In this document: positions 46,201 to 53,543 of the stretch, one piece after another
Numbering within the stretch: position 1 is the stretch's first letter
How the letters are laid out: every line of letters begins with the position of its first letter
Assembly (NCBI RefSeq): GCF_020911925.1
Contig: NZ_CP087134.1
Span: forward strand, 3,844,001 to 3,908,000
Length of the DNA stretch: 64,000 nucleotides
Reading direction: 5' to 3'
Source: Flavobacterium cupriresistens
Lineage (GTDB): Bacteria > Bacteroidota > Bacteroidia > Flavobacteriales > Flavobacteriaceae
Notes under the pieces: model-generated
Told to the model about the DNA's origin: nothing
What the model saw: the letters and a program-made list of their open reading frames with translations, nothing else
Database searches by the model: none
Made by a program: the position numbers and the translations under genes

Positions 46201-46382
46201 GCAACCCCATGTGTAGTGCCTTTAATATTTACGGAAGCACCGATAACAGGCTCTTTTGTAACAGCATCAATGACTTTTCCATCAAGTTTAGACTGGATTA
46301 ACGGTTTTGTCTCCTGCGCTATACTTCCAATGGAAATTAGCAAAATGCATAACCATATAGAGCTATTAATTATTTTTTTCAT
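43206..46382 (-). CDS. SusC/RagA-like TonB-dependent transporter, 1058 aa
   Basis: Outer-membrane beta-barrel importer powered by TonB. Signal peptide about residues 1-22, a carboxypeptidase-D regulatory-like domain (about 30-110, GKVIDAVTKEPVIGASVNIKGTTHGVATDLDGNF), then the plug with SLTGKLAGVRITNS and the SusC signature PLFVVDGIPVDN, LNPQDIETLTVLKGPNAAALYGSRAAHGVVLITTKSG (about 150-255), then a barrel ending in SLNVNLKF. Forms the importer with the SusD protein. Its 5' leader carries a 9-bp hairpin and two small ORFs, one overlapping the start. Confidence 0.93.
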   Translation of the reverse strand: MKKIINSSIWLCILLISIGSIAQETKPLIQSKLDGKVIDAVTKEPVIGASVNIKGTTHGVATDLDGNFYFQTGQKFPYTLIVSYLGYKKAEIVVTENPITISLTEEQNVLSEVVVTALGISKEKRSLGYTTQSLKNKDLANTKESNFLNSLTGKLAGVRITNSQGDMGSSRIVIRGETSIAGNNQPLFVVDGIPVDNSQLNSGGATRDFKNAIADLNPQDIETLTVLKGPNAAALYGSRAAHGVVLITTKSGKGQKGLGINFSTGITISKVATLPDFQNSFGQGSNGKFSYVDGKGGGINDGVDESWGPKLDGRLIPQFYSNGAAVPFVAHPDNVKDFFNTGVTYDNSISIARSDEKSDFRLGINNQKQIGTVPNSEVNKTNFTINTNYQISKSIKIGVTANYIVTTAPTLPGGPSGNRAAGVMLQFLWFGRQVDINELNKDWNTNWNNSYYSNPYWNANYNTTSQQRNRLIGDIHLEAKIASGLDFKFRTGVDYYNDRRKYTIKYGTNGTPFGSYAEDAYTVEERNTEAILQYNNKLSDDFTLDALAGFNVRNHSDANNYQKAPRLAVPDLYTLTNSRDPLTSSNTFSKLRVYSGYASAQLGYKNYAYLNLTGRNDISSTLPSSNRSYFYPSVSGSLVVSEALNLKSNTLDFLKLRAGWSEVGNDADPYQLATVYNFQSAFDGNPIQTSSQKKLNEDLKPETTRSTELGIESSFWKNRLHLDVAYYNTNSFDQILEIKTTAASGYNSQLINAGKINNRGLEIQLDGTPIQSENFKWNIGLNYSTNKSKVEVLDYEGKIKNYTIGSSGGVDVLASVGQAYGALYGTAYQRDANGNIVVGANGLPKADPQKRVLGNYTPDYLAGITNTLTYKNLELSFLVDASVGGEIFSGTNRTGNYTGVLAQTLPGRDAANGGLNYYYSGNTKTLLTGGTAPNGLPVYDDGVIFNGVYANGTRNTQVISAQEYYKASYNISEAYVYSSTFVKLREVKLGYNFDKKLAKKLGLAGASVTATGRNLFFIYKDAPNIDPESAFNTGNAQGLESLSLPTTRSFSLNVNLKF

Positions 46383-46479
46383 TACTTTGTTTTGGTTTAA
46401 TAAATAAGGCAGGCCGAAATGGATTTAATCCACTCGCGCTATCCTTATAGAGATGTACAATTTCTTTAAGCTTCGCCAT
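46366..46479 (-). CDS. Candidate 37-aa leader ORF overlapping the susC start
   Basis: ATG at 46479 and TAA at 46366-46368, reading MAKLKEIVHLYKDSASGLNP... to ...QSNEKNN. It overlaps the first 17 bases of susC in another frame. Its ATG lies in the right arm of the hairpin at 46476-46499, so it could be masked until the hairpin opens. No homology is known to me; it may be a regulatory leader peptide or a chance ORF. Confidence 0.35.
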   Translation of the reverse strand: MAKLKEIVHLYKDSASGLNPFRPALFIKPKQSNEKNN

Positions 46480-46499
46480 TTCTGTTCCCGCAGAAATGG
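46476..46499 (-). promoter_or_regulatory. Leader hairpin upstream of susC
   Basis: Perfect 9-bp stem CCATTTCTG/CAGAAATGG with a 6-base loop. On the minus strand it sits in the susC leader, about 94 bp before the ATG. On the plus strand it is followed by eight to nine T, so it would also act as a terminator there, although no plus-strand gene precedes it. Confidence 0.6.
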
Positions 46500-46506
46500 T
46501 TTTTTT

Positions 46507-46533
46507 TTACATGCAACGCATTCGTTTCTTCAT
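46507..46533 (-). CDS. Candidate 8-codon leader peptide (MKKRMRCM)
   Basis: ATG AAG AAA CGA ATG CGT TGC ATG TAA lies on the minus strand, ending 7 bp before the hairpin at 46499-46476. Short ORFs placed just before a hairpin are typical of translation-coupled attenuators. It carries Met, Cys and Arg codons. Entirely a sequence inference; could be chance. Confidence 0.25.
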   Translation of the reverse strand: MKKRMRCM

Positions 46534-46990
46534 TTTAAACTATTTTGGATTACTATTATATTTGAATTGATCTGTATAGCATTTCGTTCTAAAATTAAAA
46601 GCCAATCTTATTTGAAATTCTGCAAGAAGTATAGACTATCACTTTTAAAATTATCATAACATTTAAAAGATGAAAGAGCCAAATGACCCCCGCCTATTTA
46701 AAATAAAGTCTCTTTGCTGACTATCTTTTCTATTGCCTTTTGATTCATTTTAAATTCTACTAATTTGATAGAACAAAAGTATATTAAAAATGTAAAACCA
46801 AAAATTTTAGTTGTTTTTTTTTGTAAAAAAATGTTAATTCGTTCATTCTGAATGTTTCAAATCACTAACAATAAGACAGTTAATAGTTGAGCTCGTTTTG
46901 TGAAATGTGTAGGAATTTTTTTAATCAGATCGTATTGAATTAGAAATTAGTACTCTTTGTAAACCTGTTTAGAACTAAAAAAGAGGTCAT
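46534..46990. other. Long upstream region of susC
   Basis: About 450 bp, AT-rich. A minus-strand TACTTTTG box (46781-46774) with TTG 17 bp upstream (46801-46799) is a possible distal promoter giving a leader of nearly 400 nt. No other gene or RNA was recognised. Confidence 0.35.
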
Positions 46991-47014
46991 AATGATCTTA
47001 ATATGGATTTGATA

Positions 47015-47310
47015 ATGCCGCAAAGACGCGAAGTCGCTAAGTTTTTTTTCTTTTTACTTTTAGGCTTTTTTCTTGTGTTGGAAGAAGCAGATCTTATATT
47101 TTTACAACAAAGTTTTTTAAGTCTTATTTCCTCGTTTCTCGCTTTTATAGTCTCGCAAAGTCGCGAAGTCGCTAAGTTTTTCTTTTTATTTTTTGGCTTT
47201 TTGCTTGTGTTTTCCTCTTTCTTACTGTGGGTTTCTTGAAATGACACAAGATTTGAAAGTTTTTTTCTATTTTTCATTAAAACTTTGCGACTTCGCGACT
47301 CTGCGAGATT
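47015..47310. repeat. Cluster of GCAAAG(A/T)CGCGAAGTCGCTAAG repeats
   Basis: Two direct units, 47024-47073 and 47155-47204, share GCAAAG(A/T)CGCGAAGTCGCTAAGTTTTT followed by the same T-rich stretch through TTTGGCTTTTT-CTTGTGTT. An inverted unit, AACTTTGCGACTTCGCGACTCTGCGAGA, lies at about 47281-47308. Such short palindromic-type sequences are common intergenic repeats in flavobacterial genomes. The basic 'proteins' that can be translated across them are not genes. Confidence 0.75.
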
Positions 47311-47389
47311 TCCACTCACTTTACATCAAAAAAAAACAGCTGCAAGTTTATACCTGCAACTGTTTTAAAAAAAACAAACTAAAAACTAA

Positions 47390-50179
47390 CTAAAGAAGAA
47401 CCAAATCTTCTTCTGTCTTTTTTATACTATTAACTTCCTTATTAGAATTTTTTTTTTCTTTGATGGCAGCCTGAGCAGCCGCCAGACGAGCAATTGGCAC
47501 TCGGAATGGTGAACAACTCACATAATTCATTCCTACCAAATGACAAAACTCTATTGAAGACGGTTCACCACCATGTTCGCCACAAATTCCAATTTTTAAG
47601 TCAGGACGTGTTGCCAAACCTTTTTCTGCTGCGATTTTGATAAGCTGCCCCACTCCATTTTGATCTAAAACCTGAAAAGGATCGTTTTTCAGAATGCCAT
47701 TTTCCAAATAAAAGGGAAGGAATTTCCCCGCATCATCGCGTGAATATCCAAAAGTCATCTGTGTTAGGTCATTAGTCCCAAAAGAGAAAAACTCAGCCGA
47801 TTCTGCAATTCTGTCCGCAACAAGTGCGGCGCGTGGCACTTCGATCATGGTTCCCACGGAATAGGCAATAGAATCTCCTTTTTCAAGGAAAACTTTCTCT
47901 GCAGTTTCCGTTACGATTTGCTTTTGCATTTGCATTTCGGCAAGTGTTCCGGTTAGGGGAATCATAATTTCAGGAAGCGCTTTAATTCCTGCTTTTTTCA
48001 GATTTATTGCAGCTTCTAAAATGGCCCTTGTCTGCATTTCGGAGATTTCCGGATAGGTGTTTCCTAAACGGCATCCACGGTGTCCTAACATTGGATTGAA
48101 CTCGTGCATCGAGGCAATTTTATCCTGAACCGATTTAACAGAAATACGCATTTCTTCTGCCATTTCTTTTTGATTCTCCAATTCGTGAGGAACAAATTCA
48201 TGCAAAGGCGGATCCAATAATCGAATCGTTACCGGAAGTCCGTTCATGGCTTCAAAAATACCTTCTAAATCCTTGCGTTGCATCGGCAACAGTTTTGCCA
48301 GTGCTTTACGACGACCGGCTTCATCTTCTGCAAGAATCATTTCTCGCATGGCCATGATTTTGTCCTCTTCAAAAAACATATGCTCGGTTCTGCACAATCC
48401 GATTCCCTGCGCTCCAAAACGACGCGCAACTTCTGCGTCTTTTGGGGTATCGGCATTGGTTCTGACCTTCATGGTAGCGTATTTGTCCGCCATTTCCATC
48501 AAGGTATCAAAATCATCGCTTAGTACTGCAGCAGTAGTTTCGATTTTGCCTTTGTATATTTTACCGGTTGAACCATTTAATGAAATCCAATCTCCTTCTT
48601 TCAGTACCAGATCCCCAATTGATACCGTTCTGTTTTTATAGTCGATCTGAAGACGCTCTCCTCCTGACACGCAACATTTCCCCATACCTCGCGCCACAAC
48701 GGCTGCGTGTGAAGTCATACCGCCACGTGCCGTCAATATACCCTGAGCGGCCACCATTCCTTTCAGGTCTTCAGGTGAGGTTTCAATACGGACCAAAATA
48801 ACAGCGCGATTCTCCTCTGCCCCTAGTTCTGCATCATCTGCAAAAAACACAATTTGTCCGGTTGCTGCACCTGGTGATGCCGGCAATCCTTGTGCTACCA
48901 ATGCGGCTTGATTTAAACTTTTTGGATCAAAAACCGGATGCAAAAGCTCATCAAGTTTGTTTGGGTCCACTCTTAATACTGCTGCTTCTTCGTCTAAGAG
49001 ACCCTCCTTGTGCATGTCAATAGCAATGCGTACCATTGCTGCACCGGTGCGTTTTGCATTTCTCGTTTGCAGCATCCAAAGTTTACCTTCCTGGATCGTA
49101 AACTCGATATCCTGCATGTCTTTATAATGAAGCTCTAGTTTTTTCTGTATATCGATTAATTCCTGAAAAATACTCGGCATAGTTTCTTCAAGCGATGGAA
49201 ATTTTTCAGCACGAACTTCTTCCGTAATAGCTGCAACACTTGCCCATCTTCTGGAACCTTCAAGCGTAATTTGCTGAGGCGTACGAATACCGGCCACAAC
49301 ATCTTCTCCTTGTGCATTTATAAGATATTCTCCATTAAAAAGATTCTCGCCTGTACTCGAGTCACGTGTAAAAGCAACTCCTGTAGCTGAACTTTCACCC
49401 ATATTACCAAATACCATGGCTTGTATGTTCACGGCTGTACCCCAATCGTCCGGAATATGATTCAATCGGCGGTAATATACCGCACGTTCATTGGTCCAAC
49501 TGTCAAATACGGCTATAACCGCTCCCCAAAGTTGTTCCCAAGGATCTGTCGGGAAATCGGTAGCAGTAAATTGTTTTACGGCGTTTTTAAATAAAGAAAC
49601 CATCTCTTTGAAATGTTCTGCTGTAAATTCGCTATCTAATTTTACCCCTTTTTCGTGTTTTAATTGGTCAATAATTTCTTCGAAAGGATCTTCGTCTTCC
49701 TTGCTCTTTGGTTTCATCCCCATGACTACCTCGCTGTACATTTGAATGAATCTTCGATAAGAATCCCATACAAAACGTGGATTTCCGGTTTTTTCGATCA
49801 ATCCTTCAACCACCTTGTCATTTAGACCTAAATTCAGAATCGTATCCATCATACCGGGCATAGAAGCACGGGAACCGGAACGTACCGAAACCAAACAAGG
49901 ATTTAGATTGTCTCCAAATTTACTGCCCATTTGATCCTCAATCTGTAGCATTGCGGTATGGACTTCTTCTTTGATCTTCTCCAAAACGGCTACTTTACCT
50001 TCACTGTTGTATAATTTGCACATTTCTGTGGTAATGGTAAAACCGGGAGGTACTGGCATTCCGATAAGATTCATTTCGCATAGGTTGGCCCCCTTTCCAC
50101 CCAGCAAGTCTTTCATTGACGCATCTCCTTGGGCTTTTTTACTGCCAAAAGTGAATACCGTCTTTTGTAAATTAGTCAT
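47390..50179 (-). CDS. ppdK: Pyruvate, phosphate dikinase, 929 aa
   Basis: Interconverts pyruvate + ATP + Pi and PEP + AMP + PPi. The ATP-grasp domain (about residues 10-370) has LLGGKGANLCEMNLIGMPVPPGFTIT, SVRSGSRASMPGMMDTILNLG and FGNMGESSATGVAFTRDSSTGE. The phosphohistidine swivel domain has GGMTSHAAVVARGMGKCCVSG with His491. The PEP/pyruvate barrel (about 560-900) has GLCRTEHMFF, NPMLGHRGCRLG, FSFGTNDLTQMTFGYSRDD and the active-site Cys of GICGEHGGEP. The C-terminal 20 residues are a Lys-rich extension. Full length and intact; likely used for gluconeogenesis or reversible glycolysis. Confidence 0.96.
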   Translation of the reverse strand: MTNLQKTVFTFGSKKAQGDASMKDLLGGKGANLCEMNLIGMPVPPGFTITTEMCKLYNSEGKVAVLEKIKEEVHTAMLQIEDQMGSKFGDNLNPCLVSVRSGSRASMPGMMDTILNLGLNDKVVEGLIEKTGNPRFVWDSYRRFIQMYSEVVMGMKPKSKEDEDPFEEIIDQLKHEKGVKLDSEFTAEHFKEMVSLFKNAVKQFTATDFPTDPWEQLWGAVIAVFDSWTNERAVYYRRLNHIPDDWGTAVNIQAMVFGNMGESSATGVAFTRDSSTGENLFNGEYLINAQGEDVVAGIRTPQQITLEGSRRWASVAAITEEVRAEKFPSLEETMPSIFQELIDIQKKLELHYKDMQDIEFTIQEGKLWMLQTRNAKRTGAAMVRIAIDMHKEGLLDEEAAVLRVDPNKLDELLHPVFDPKSLNQAALVAQGLPASPGAATGQIVFFADDAELGAEENRAVILVRIETSPEDLKGMVAAQGILTARGGMTSHAAVVARGMGKCCVSGGERLQIDYKNRTVSIGDLVLKEGDWISLNGSTGKIYKGKIETTAAVLSDDFDTLMEMADKYATMKVRTNADTPKDAEVARRFGAQGIGLCRTEHMFFEEDKIMAMREMILAEDEAGRRKALAKLLPMQRKDLEGIFEAMNGLPVTIRLLDPPLHEFVPHELENQKEMAEEMRISVKSVQDKIASMHEFNPMLGHRGCRLGNTYPEISEMQTRAILEAAINLKKAGIKALPEIMIPLTGTLAEMQMQKQIVTETAEKVFLEKGDSIAYSVGTMIEVPRAALVADRIAESAEFFSFGTNDLTQMTFGYSRDDAGKFLPFYLENGILKNDPFQVLDQNGVGQLIKIAAEKGLATRPDLKIGICGEHGGEPSSIEFCHLVGMNYVSCSPFRVPIARLAAAQAAIKEKKNSNKEVNSIKKTEEDLVLL

Positions 50180-50680
50180 AATTTTTGTTGTTTGTTTAAG
50201 TAGTTATTTGCGATTATCGCATTACGAAATCGATGTAGTAAAATAAATAAAAAATTATTTTATAAAAAAATTTAATTTACTATAAAGATTAATTTTACTA
50301 AAATCTCGTGATTTAAGCCTAAATTTTGGGATAACCGTTTTTTTCTTTGGACTTAACTTGACACTGACTTATTCTCAGTAAATTCAGGATAAAATGATGT
50401 AAAATTGATTTTAAACAGAGGTAATAAATGAGGAAAACCGTTTAGGCAGAAACAGGTTATTTCGCAATAATTTAACAAATAAACTCTATTTGTATTATTT
50501 TTTAAGAACCTAAAAGGTGTTCGAAGTAACCATCAAGATACTTAGTGGAATTAGAAGAGATTTTTATTACAGCTGTTTTTCTATATTTGGTATATCTAAA
50601 CCGATAGAAGTACAAAATTCATCGGTTACGATTAAAAAAACTGTCAATTAAAAACTTGGAATAGTCCCTAATTTAAAGGA
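50180..50680. other. Divergent intergenic region ppdK / lipoprotein
   Basis: About 500 bp. TATATTTG at 50582-50589 is a plus-strand -7-like box, 91 bp before the lipoprotein start. ATTCAGGATAAAATGATGTAAAATTGATTTTAAAC (50381-50415) faintly resembles the interspersed repeat. No gene or RNA seen. Confidence 0.4.
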
Positions 50681-51700
50681 ATGAAAAAAAATACGATCCT
50701 AATACTTCTACTCTCTTTTTTTACTTTTTCTTCCTGCAAGAAAGACCAAAATACAGAAAAAGTAAAAACAACTGATACTATACAAAAAAAAGGTGTCGAA
50801 AAGGAAACTTCCGATAAGACCGCTACTTTATTTACCTTAAGCAATCAAGACAGTACGGAAGTTGTTAAAATCACTGCCAGCGAAATCAGTTCTGATAATC
50901 CTTTTTTCCTGGTTGGGGATAAAAATGCACTTACCGTTTCGAGATATAGAAAAAATGGTAAAAGTTTACAATTCGTTCAAAAAGAGACTTTGCTTTCAGA
51001 TGAATTTTATTATGTCAATATTGACGAGCGCCACTTCTTGCGAAAAAAGATTCAAAACGAGGACTATTTTCTGTTTGCTGTAATGGAGTCTTCACAAGGC
51101 AATGGAGATCGTGAGATAATTTTAAATTTTATTATGTTAAATGTAACTAATCTGAAATCCTATACCCTAAAATATGTGGGAGAAGCTACTTTAAGATCTG
51201 ATGAGGGCATTGATGGGGCGTTTTTAAAAAATGAAAATTTAGAAGCCAATGCTACAATAAAAAAAGAATTGTATCAGTTTGCGAATAAAAGTAAGTGGGT
51301 TTACAATCCGACCGAAGAAGAAAAAGACATCAATTATTATAAAAACTTTGAACAAAAATGGCAATTAGATAACAATGCCAATACTGAATCTTCATTTCCG
51401 AATTCTGTAAAAAGTACGTACTACTCCGAAAATCTATTTCAGTTTAATGGCAATTACGACAAAGATCAGGTCATTGAAAACGATCGTTTTAAAATCGTTA
51501 CTTACTTCCGTCATAACATTATAGGATACGATAAAGCTAAAAAATTATACTTCCCGATTATTGCAGAATCATGTGCTACAGGGTGCGACAAGAAAATCGA
51601 ATTTGTATCGGAAAATGAAATAGAGATAACCTACGAAATTGCATCACAGAAGACCGACACCCTGGACCTGAATACGATTCGGTTTACAAATAATGATTAA
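50681..51700 (+). CDS. Hypothetical lipoprotein, 339 aa
   Basis: Not recognised. MKKNTILILLLSFFTFSSCKKD is a signal sequence with lipobox FSSC (Cys19). A charged linker (KVKTTDTIQKKGVEKETSDKT) follows, then a beta-type domain with two Cys close together near the C-terminus (AESCATGCDKKIEF, about residues 305-318). It converges with the flavoprotein gene and their 3' ends overlap by 17 bp, so it is not part of that cluster's operon. Confidence 0.7.
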   Translation: MKKNTILILLLSFFTFSSCKKDQNTEKVKTTDTIQKKGVEKETSDKTATLFTLSNQDSTEVVKITASEISSDNPFFLVGDKNALTVSRYRKNGKSLQFVQKETLLSDEFYYVNIDERHFLRKKIQNEDYFLFAVMESSQGNGDREIILNFIMLNVTNLKSYTLKYVGEATLRSDEGIDGAFLKNENLEANATIKKELYQFANKSKWVYNPTEEEKDINYYKNFEQKWQLDNNANTESSFPNSVKSTYYSENLFQFNGNYDKDQVIENDRFKIVTYFRHNIIGYDKAKKLYFPIIAESCATGCDKKIEFVSENEIEITYEIASQKTDTLDLNTIRFTNND

Positions 51701-53186
51701 ACTCTTGCTCTTTTTTATCGACAACAAGCAAGTGATTGGACAAAAGAAAAACGAGTATTTTTTTTGACTTTTCTATTCCAATAGTAGTATTCAAATGCGC
51801 TACTATACTGGAAACTACTTTGCCGTTTATGTTTTTTAAAAAAGGAAATAATTCGATTTGATCCAAATAAACGGAAGGTCGTTCCAAGTTAGGATGCAGT
51901 AATGCTTCTTTTAGGACTATGCTGTCTTTGCTAATGGCATAAACCGTTTTAAATGTCGCATGAGGAGAAACTACAATTTCCTCATTCCAAAAACGGTACA
52001 GAATAAAATCTACCGGAATGGGTTCTTGTTTTTTTTCAAAAAGTATACCATTTGTATTAAATTCTTTTTCCAATTTGAGTGTAAAATCCGTTTCGTTTTT
52101 CGAAACATCGAGTTGAAAATTAGTTCTTTTTGTCCAGAACTCCGTTTTTTCGTTGCTAGTCCATGCATTGCGGTAGTAATCAGCTGTCCAATGCGCATGA
52201 CTTACTACTGATTCTATCAATTTTTCTTCGTAAAAATCCTTTGGATGCGGCGAATCCGGATCTTTTAGGTAGGTGTTTATCGCAATGGCAACTTGCAAAG
52301 AAAAACGCATGGCCTTTTCTACGCCGGTTGAAGACAAAGGGTCTAAGGTAAAAGCAGCTTCCCCGATTTTAATAAATCCGTTGTTCCAAGGATTTTGATT
52401 CACAAACGAAGTAACGGAACAGGTTTCTATGGCCTCACCTCCTATTTTGTTTACGAATGGAGAGAATAGTTTTGTTTTACGTATAACTTCCAAAAGATGG
52501 GATTCACTATTTTTTTTTAGGGCAATCGGATCCGTAAAAGTCATAATGCGGTAGCGATTTCCACAAACGGGCGATCCCCATAACCAACCCTCTTCAACAG
52601 CTTCAATAAGCGCCTCGTTGCAGGCTGAGTTCGTTTCTATGTGGGTCCAAACGGCGACCGCTGAAGGAGCAATTGACATTCTTTCTTTTAAAAGCGTTCC
52701 TTTACGCCCCTTTGCATCCAGTACTATTTTGGAACTAATTTTAAATTCATCCAAACCTGCTGTTATTTCTAATAGCCAACCGTTTTCAGAATTTAGGGCT
52801 TGTTTTAATTTTGCGGGTTGTATTATATGTAATCCTTTCGAAACCGTGAATTCAAGTAAATCCTGATCCAGTTTACTTCGATCTACAATTATTCCACCCT
52901 TAATTTGAGCGGGGCGATTGTAGACCTGTTCTTTGTTTTCCCAAATGACCTTGGCAGCACAATTTTCTAAATATGTTGGGTCTTCCAGTAGGTGTTTTGC
53001 ATTCAGATATTCGAAAATATTCCGAATCCCCGGAGAAAGCGACTCGCCTATTTGTGGTCTTGGAAATTGTTCTTGTTCGAGCATACCAACGGTATATCCC
53101 ATCTCTAATAAACGGATCGCTGCACACAATCCGGCAGGACCTGCGCCAAGAATAAACACGTCGAAAATTTCAGGTAACCGTTTCAT
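51684..53186 (-). CDS. LodB/GoxB-like FAD-dependent oxidoreductase related to tryptophan halogenases, 500 aa
   Basis: Flavoprotein of the halogenase/PHBH class. FAD motif ILGAGPAGLCAAIRL (about residues 12-26), then GESLSPGIRNIF, the conserved GES segment. In flavin halogenases a WxWxIP motif follows; here it reads GWLWGSPVCGNRYR (Trp201, Trp203) without IP, so halogenation is unlikely. IKIGEAAFTLDPLSSTGVEKAM (about 270-291) is the DP-type FAD/NAD site. LodB-type proteins of this family are required to make the CTQ cofactor in LodA. It is the last gene of the cluster, 357 bp after the radical SAM gene with a palindromic repeat between. Confidence 0.82.
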   Translation of the reverse strand: MKRLPEIFDVFILGAGPAGLCAAIRLLEMGYTVGMLEQEQFPRPQIGESLSPGIRNIFEYLNAKHLLEDPTYLENCAAKVIWENKEQVYNRPAQIKGGIIVDRSKLDQDLLEFTVSKGLHIIQPAKLKQALNSENGWLLEITAGLDEFKISSKIVLDAKGRKGTLLKERMSIAPSAVAVWTHIETNSACNEALIEAVEEGWLWGSPVCGNRYRIMTFTDPIALKKNSESHLLEVIRKTKLFSPFVNKIGGEAIETCSVTSFVNQNPWNNGFIKIGEAAFTLDPLSSTGVEKAMRFSLQVAIAINTYLKDPDSPHPKDFYEEKLIESVVSHAHWTADYYRNAWTSNEKTEFWTKRTNFQLDVSKNETDFTLKLEKEFNTNGILFEKKQEPIPVDFILYRFWNEEIVVSPHATFKTVYAISKDSIVLKEALLHPNLERPSVYLDQIELFPFLKNINGKVVSSIVAHLNTTIGIEKSKKILVFLLSNHLLVVDKKEQEFNHYL

Positions 53187-53336
53187 TTTTCTACTAATTA
53201 ATTTAAGTTACTAGTTGTTTTATGTTTGAAATTATAAGGCCTAGACCTCATTTCTTAGTTATAACAATATAAATTTCTGGTTAAAATTAAAATATTGACA
53301 AAGTATCATTTTGAATAGTTTCCTCCTGAAGCACAA

Positions 53337-53451
53337 TGTCATTAAATTAAGGATTGTCAAAAAAAGTGTCACGCAGATTTTAGCAGAATCAAATTAAAAA
53401 ATCTGCAAAATCTGCCGAATCTGCGTGAAAAAAACTCCTAACTTAATGACA
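53337..53451. repeat. Palindromic repeat element in the cluster
   Basis: Outer arms TGTCATTAAATTAAGGA (53337-53353) and TCCTAACTTAATGACA (53436-53451) are imperfect inverted repeats. Inner arms CACGCAGATT (53370-53379) and AATCTGCGTG (53418-53427) are perfect. The 115-bp unit could fold into a long hairpin or be a MITE-like sequence. It lies between the radical SAM and LodB-like genes and may terminate or modulate transcription. Confidence 0.7.
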
Positions 53452-53543
53452 CTGAACTAAAGCAAGAGGCAAATTAATCCTTTTATACTTTCGTCAAATC
53501 GGTTTAATTAATTCAACAAAAGTTACTTAAATGGCAACTTGAA

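Noticed and set aside
41769..46382. A complete polysaccharide utilisation locus
   Set aside because: Only the SusC/SusD pair is present; no glycosidase, sulfatase or dedicated sensor is adjacent.
46987..47319. 110-aa highly basic protein on the minus strand
   Set aside because: It is a translation of the repeat cluster (Lys/Arg runs from T-rich spacers); its repeated peptide mirrors the DNA repeat.
51684..53186. True tryptophan halogenase
   Set aside because: The WxWxIP motif is changed to WLWGSP, and the gene lies in a LodA-type cluster, which fits LodB better.
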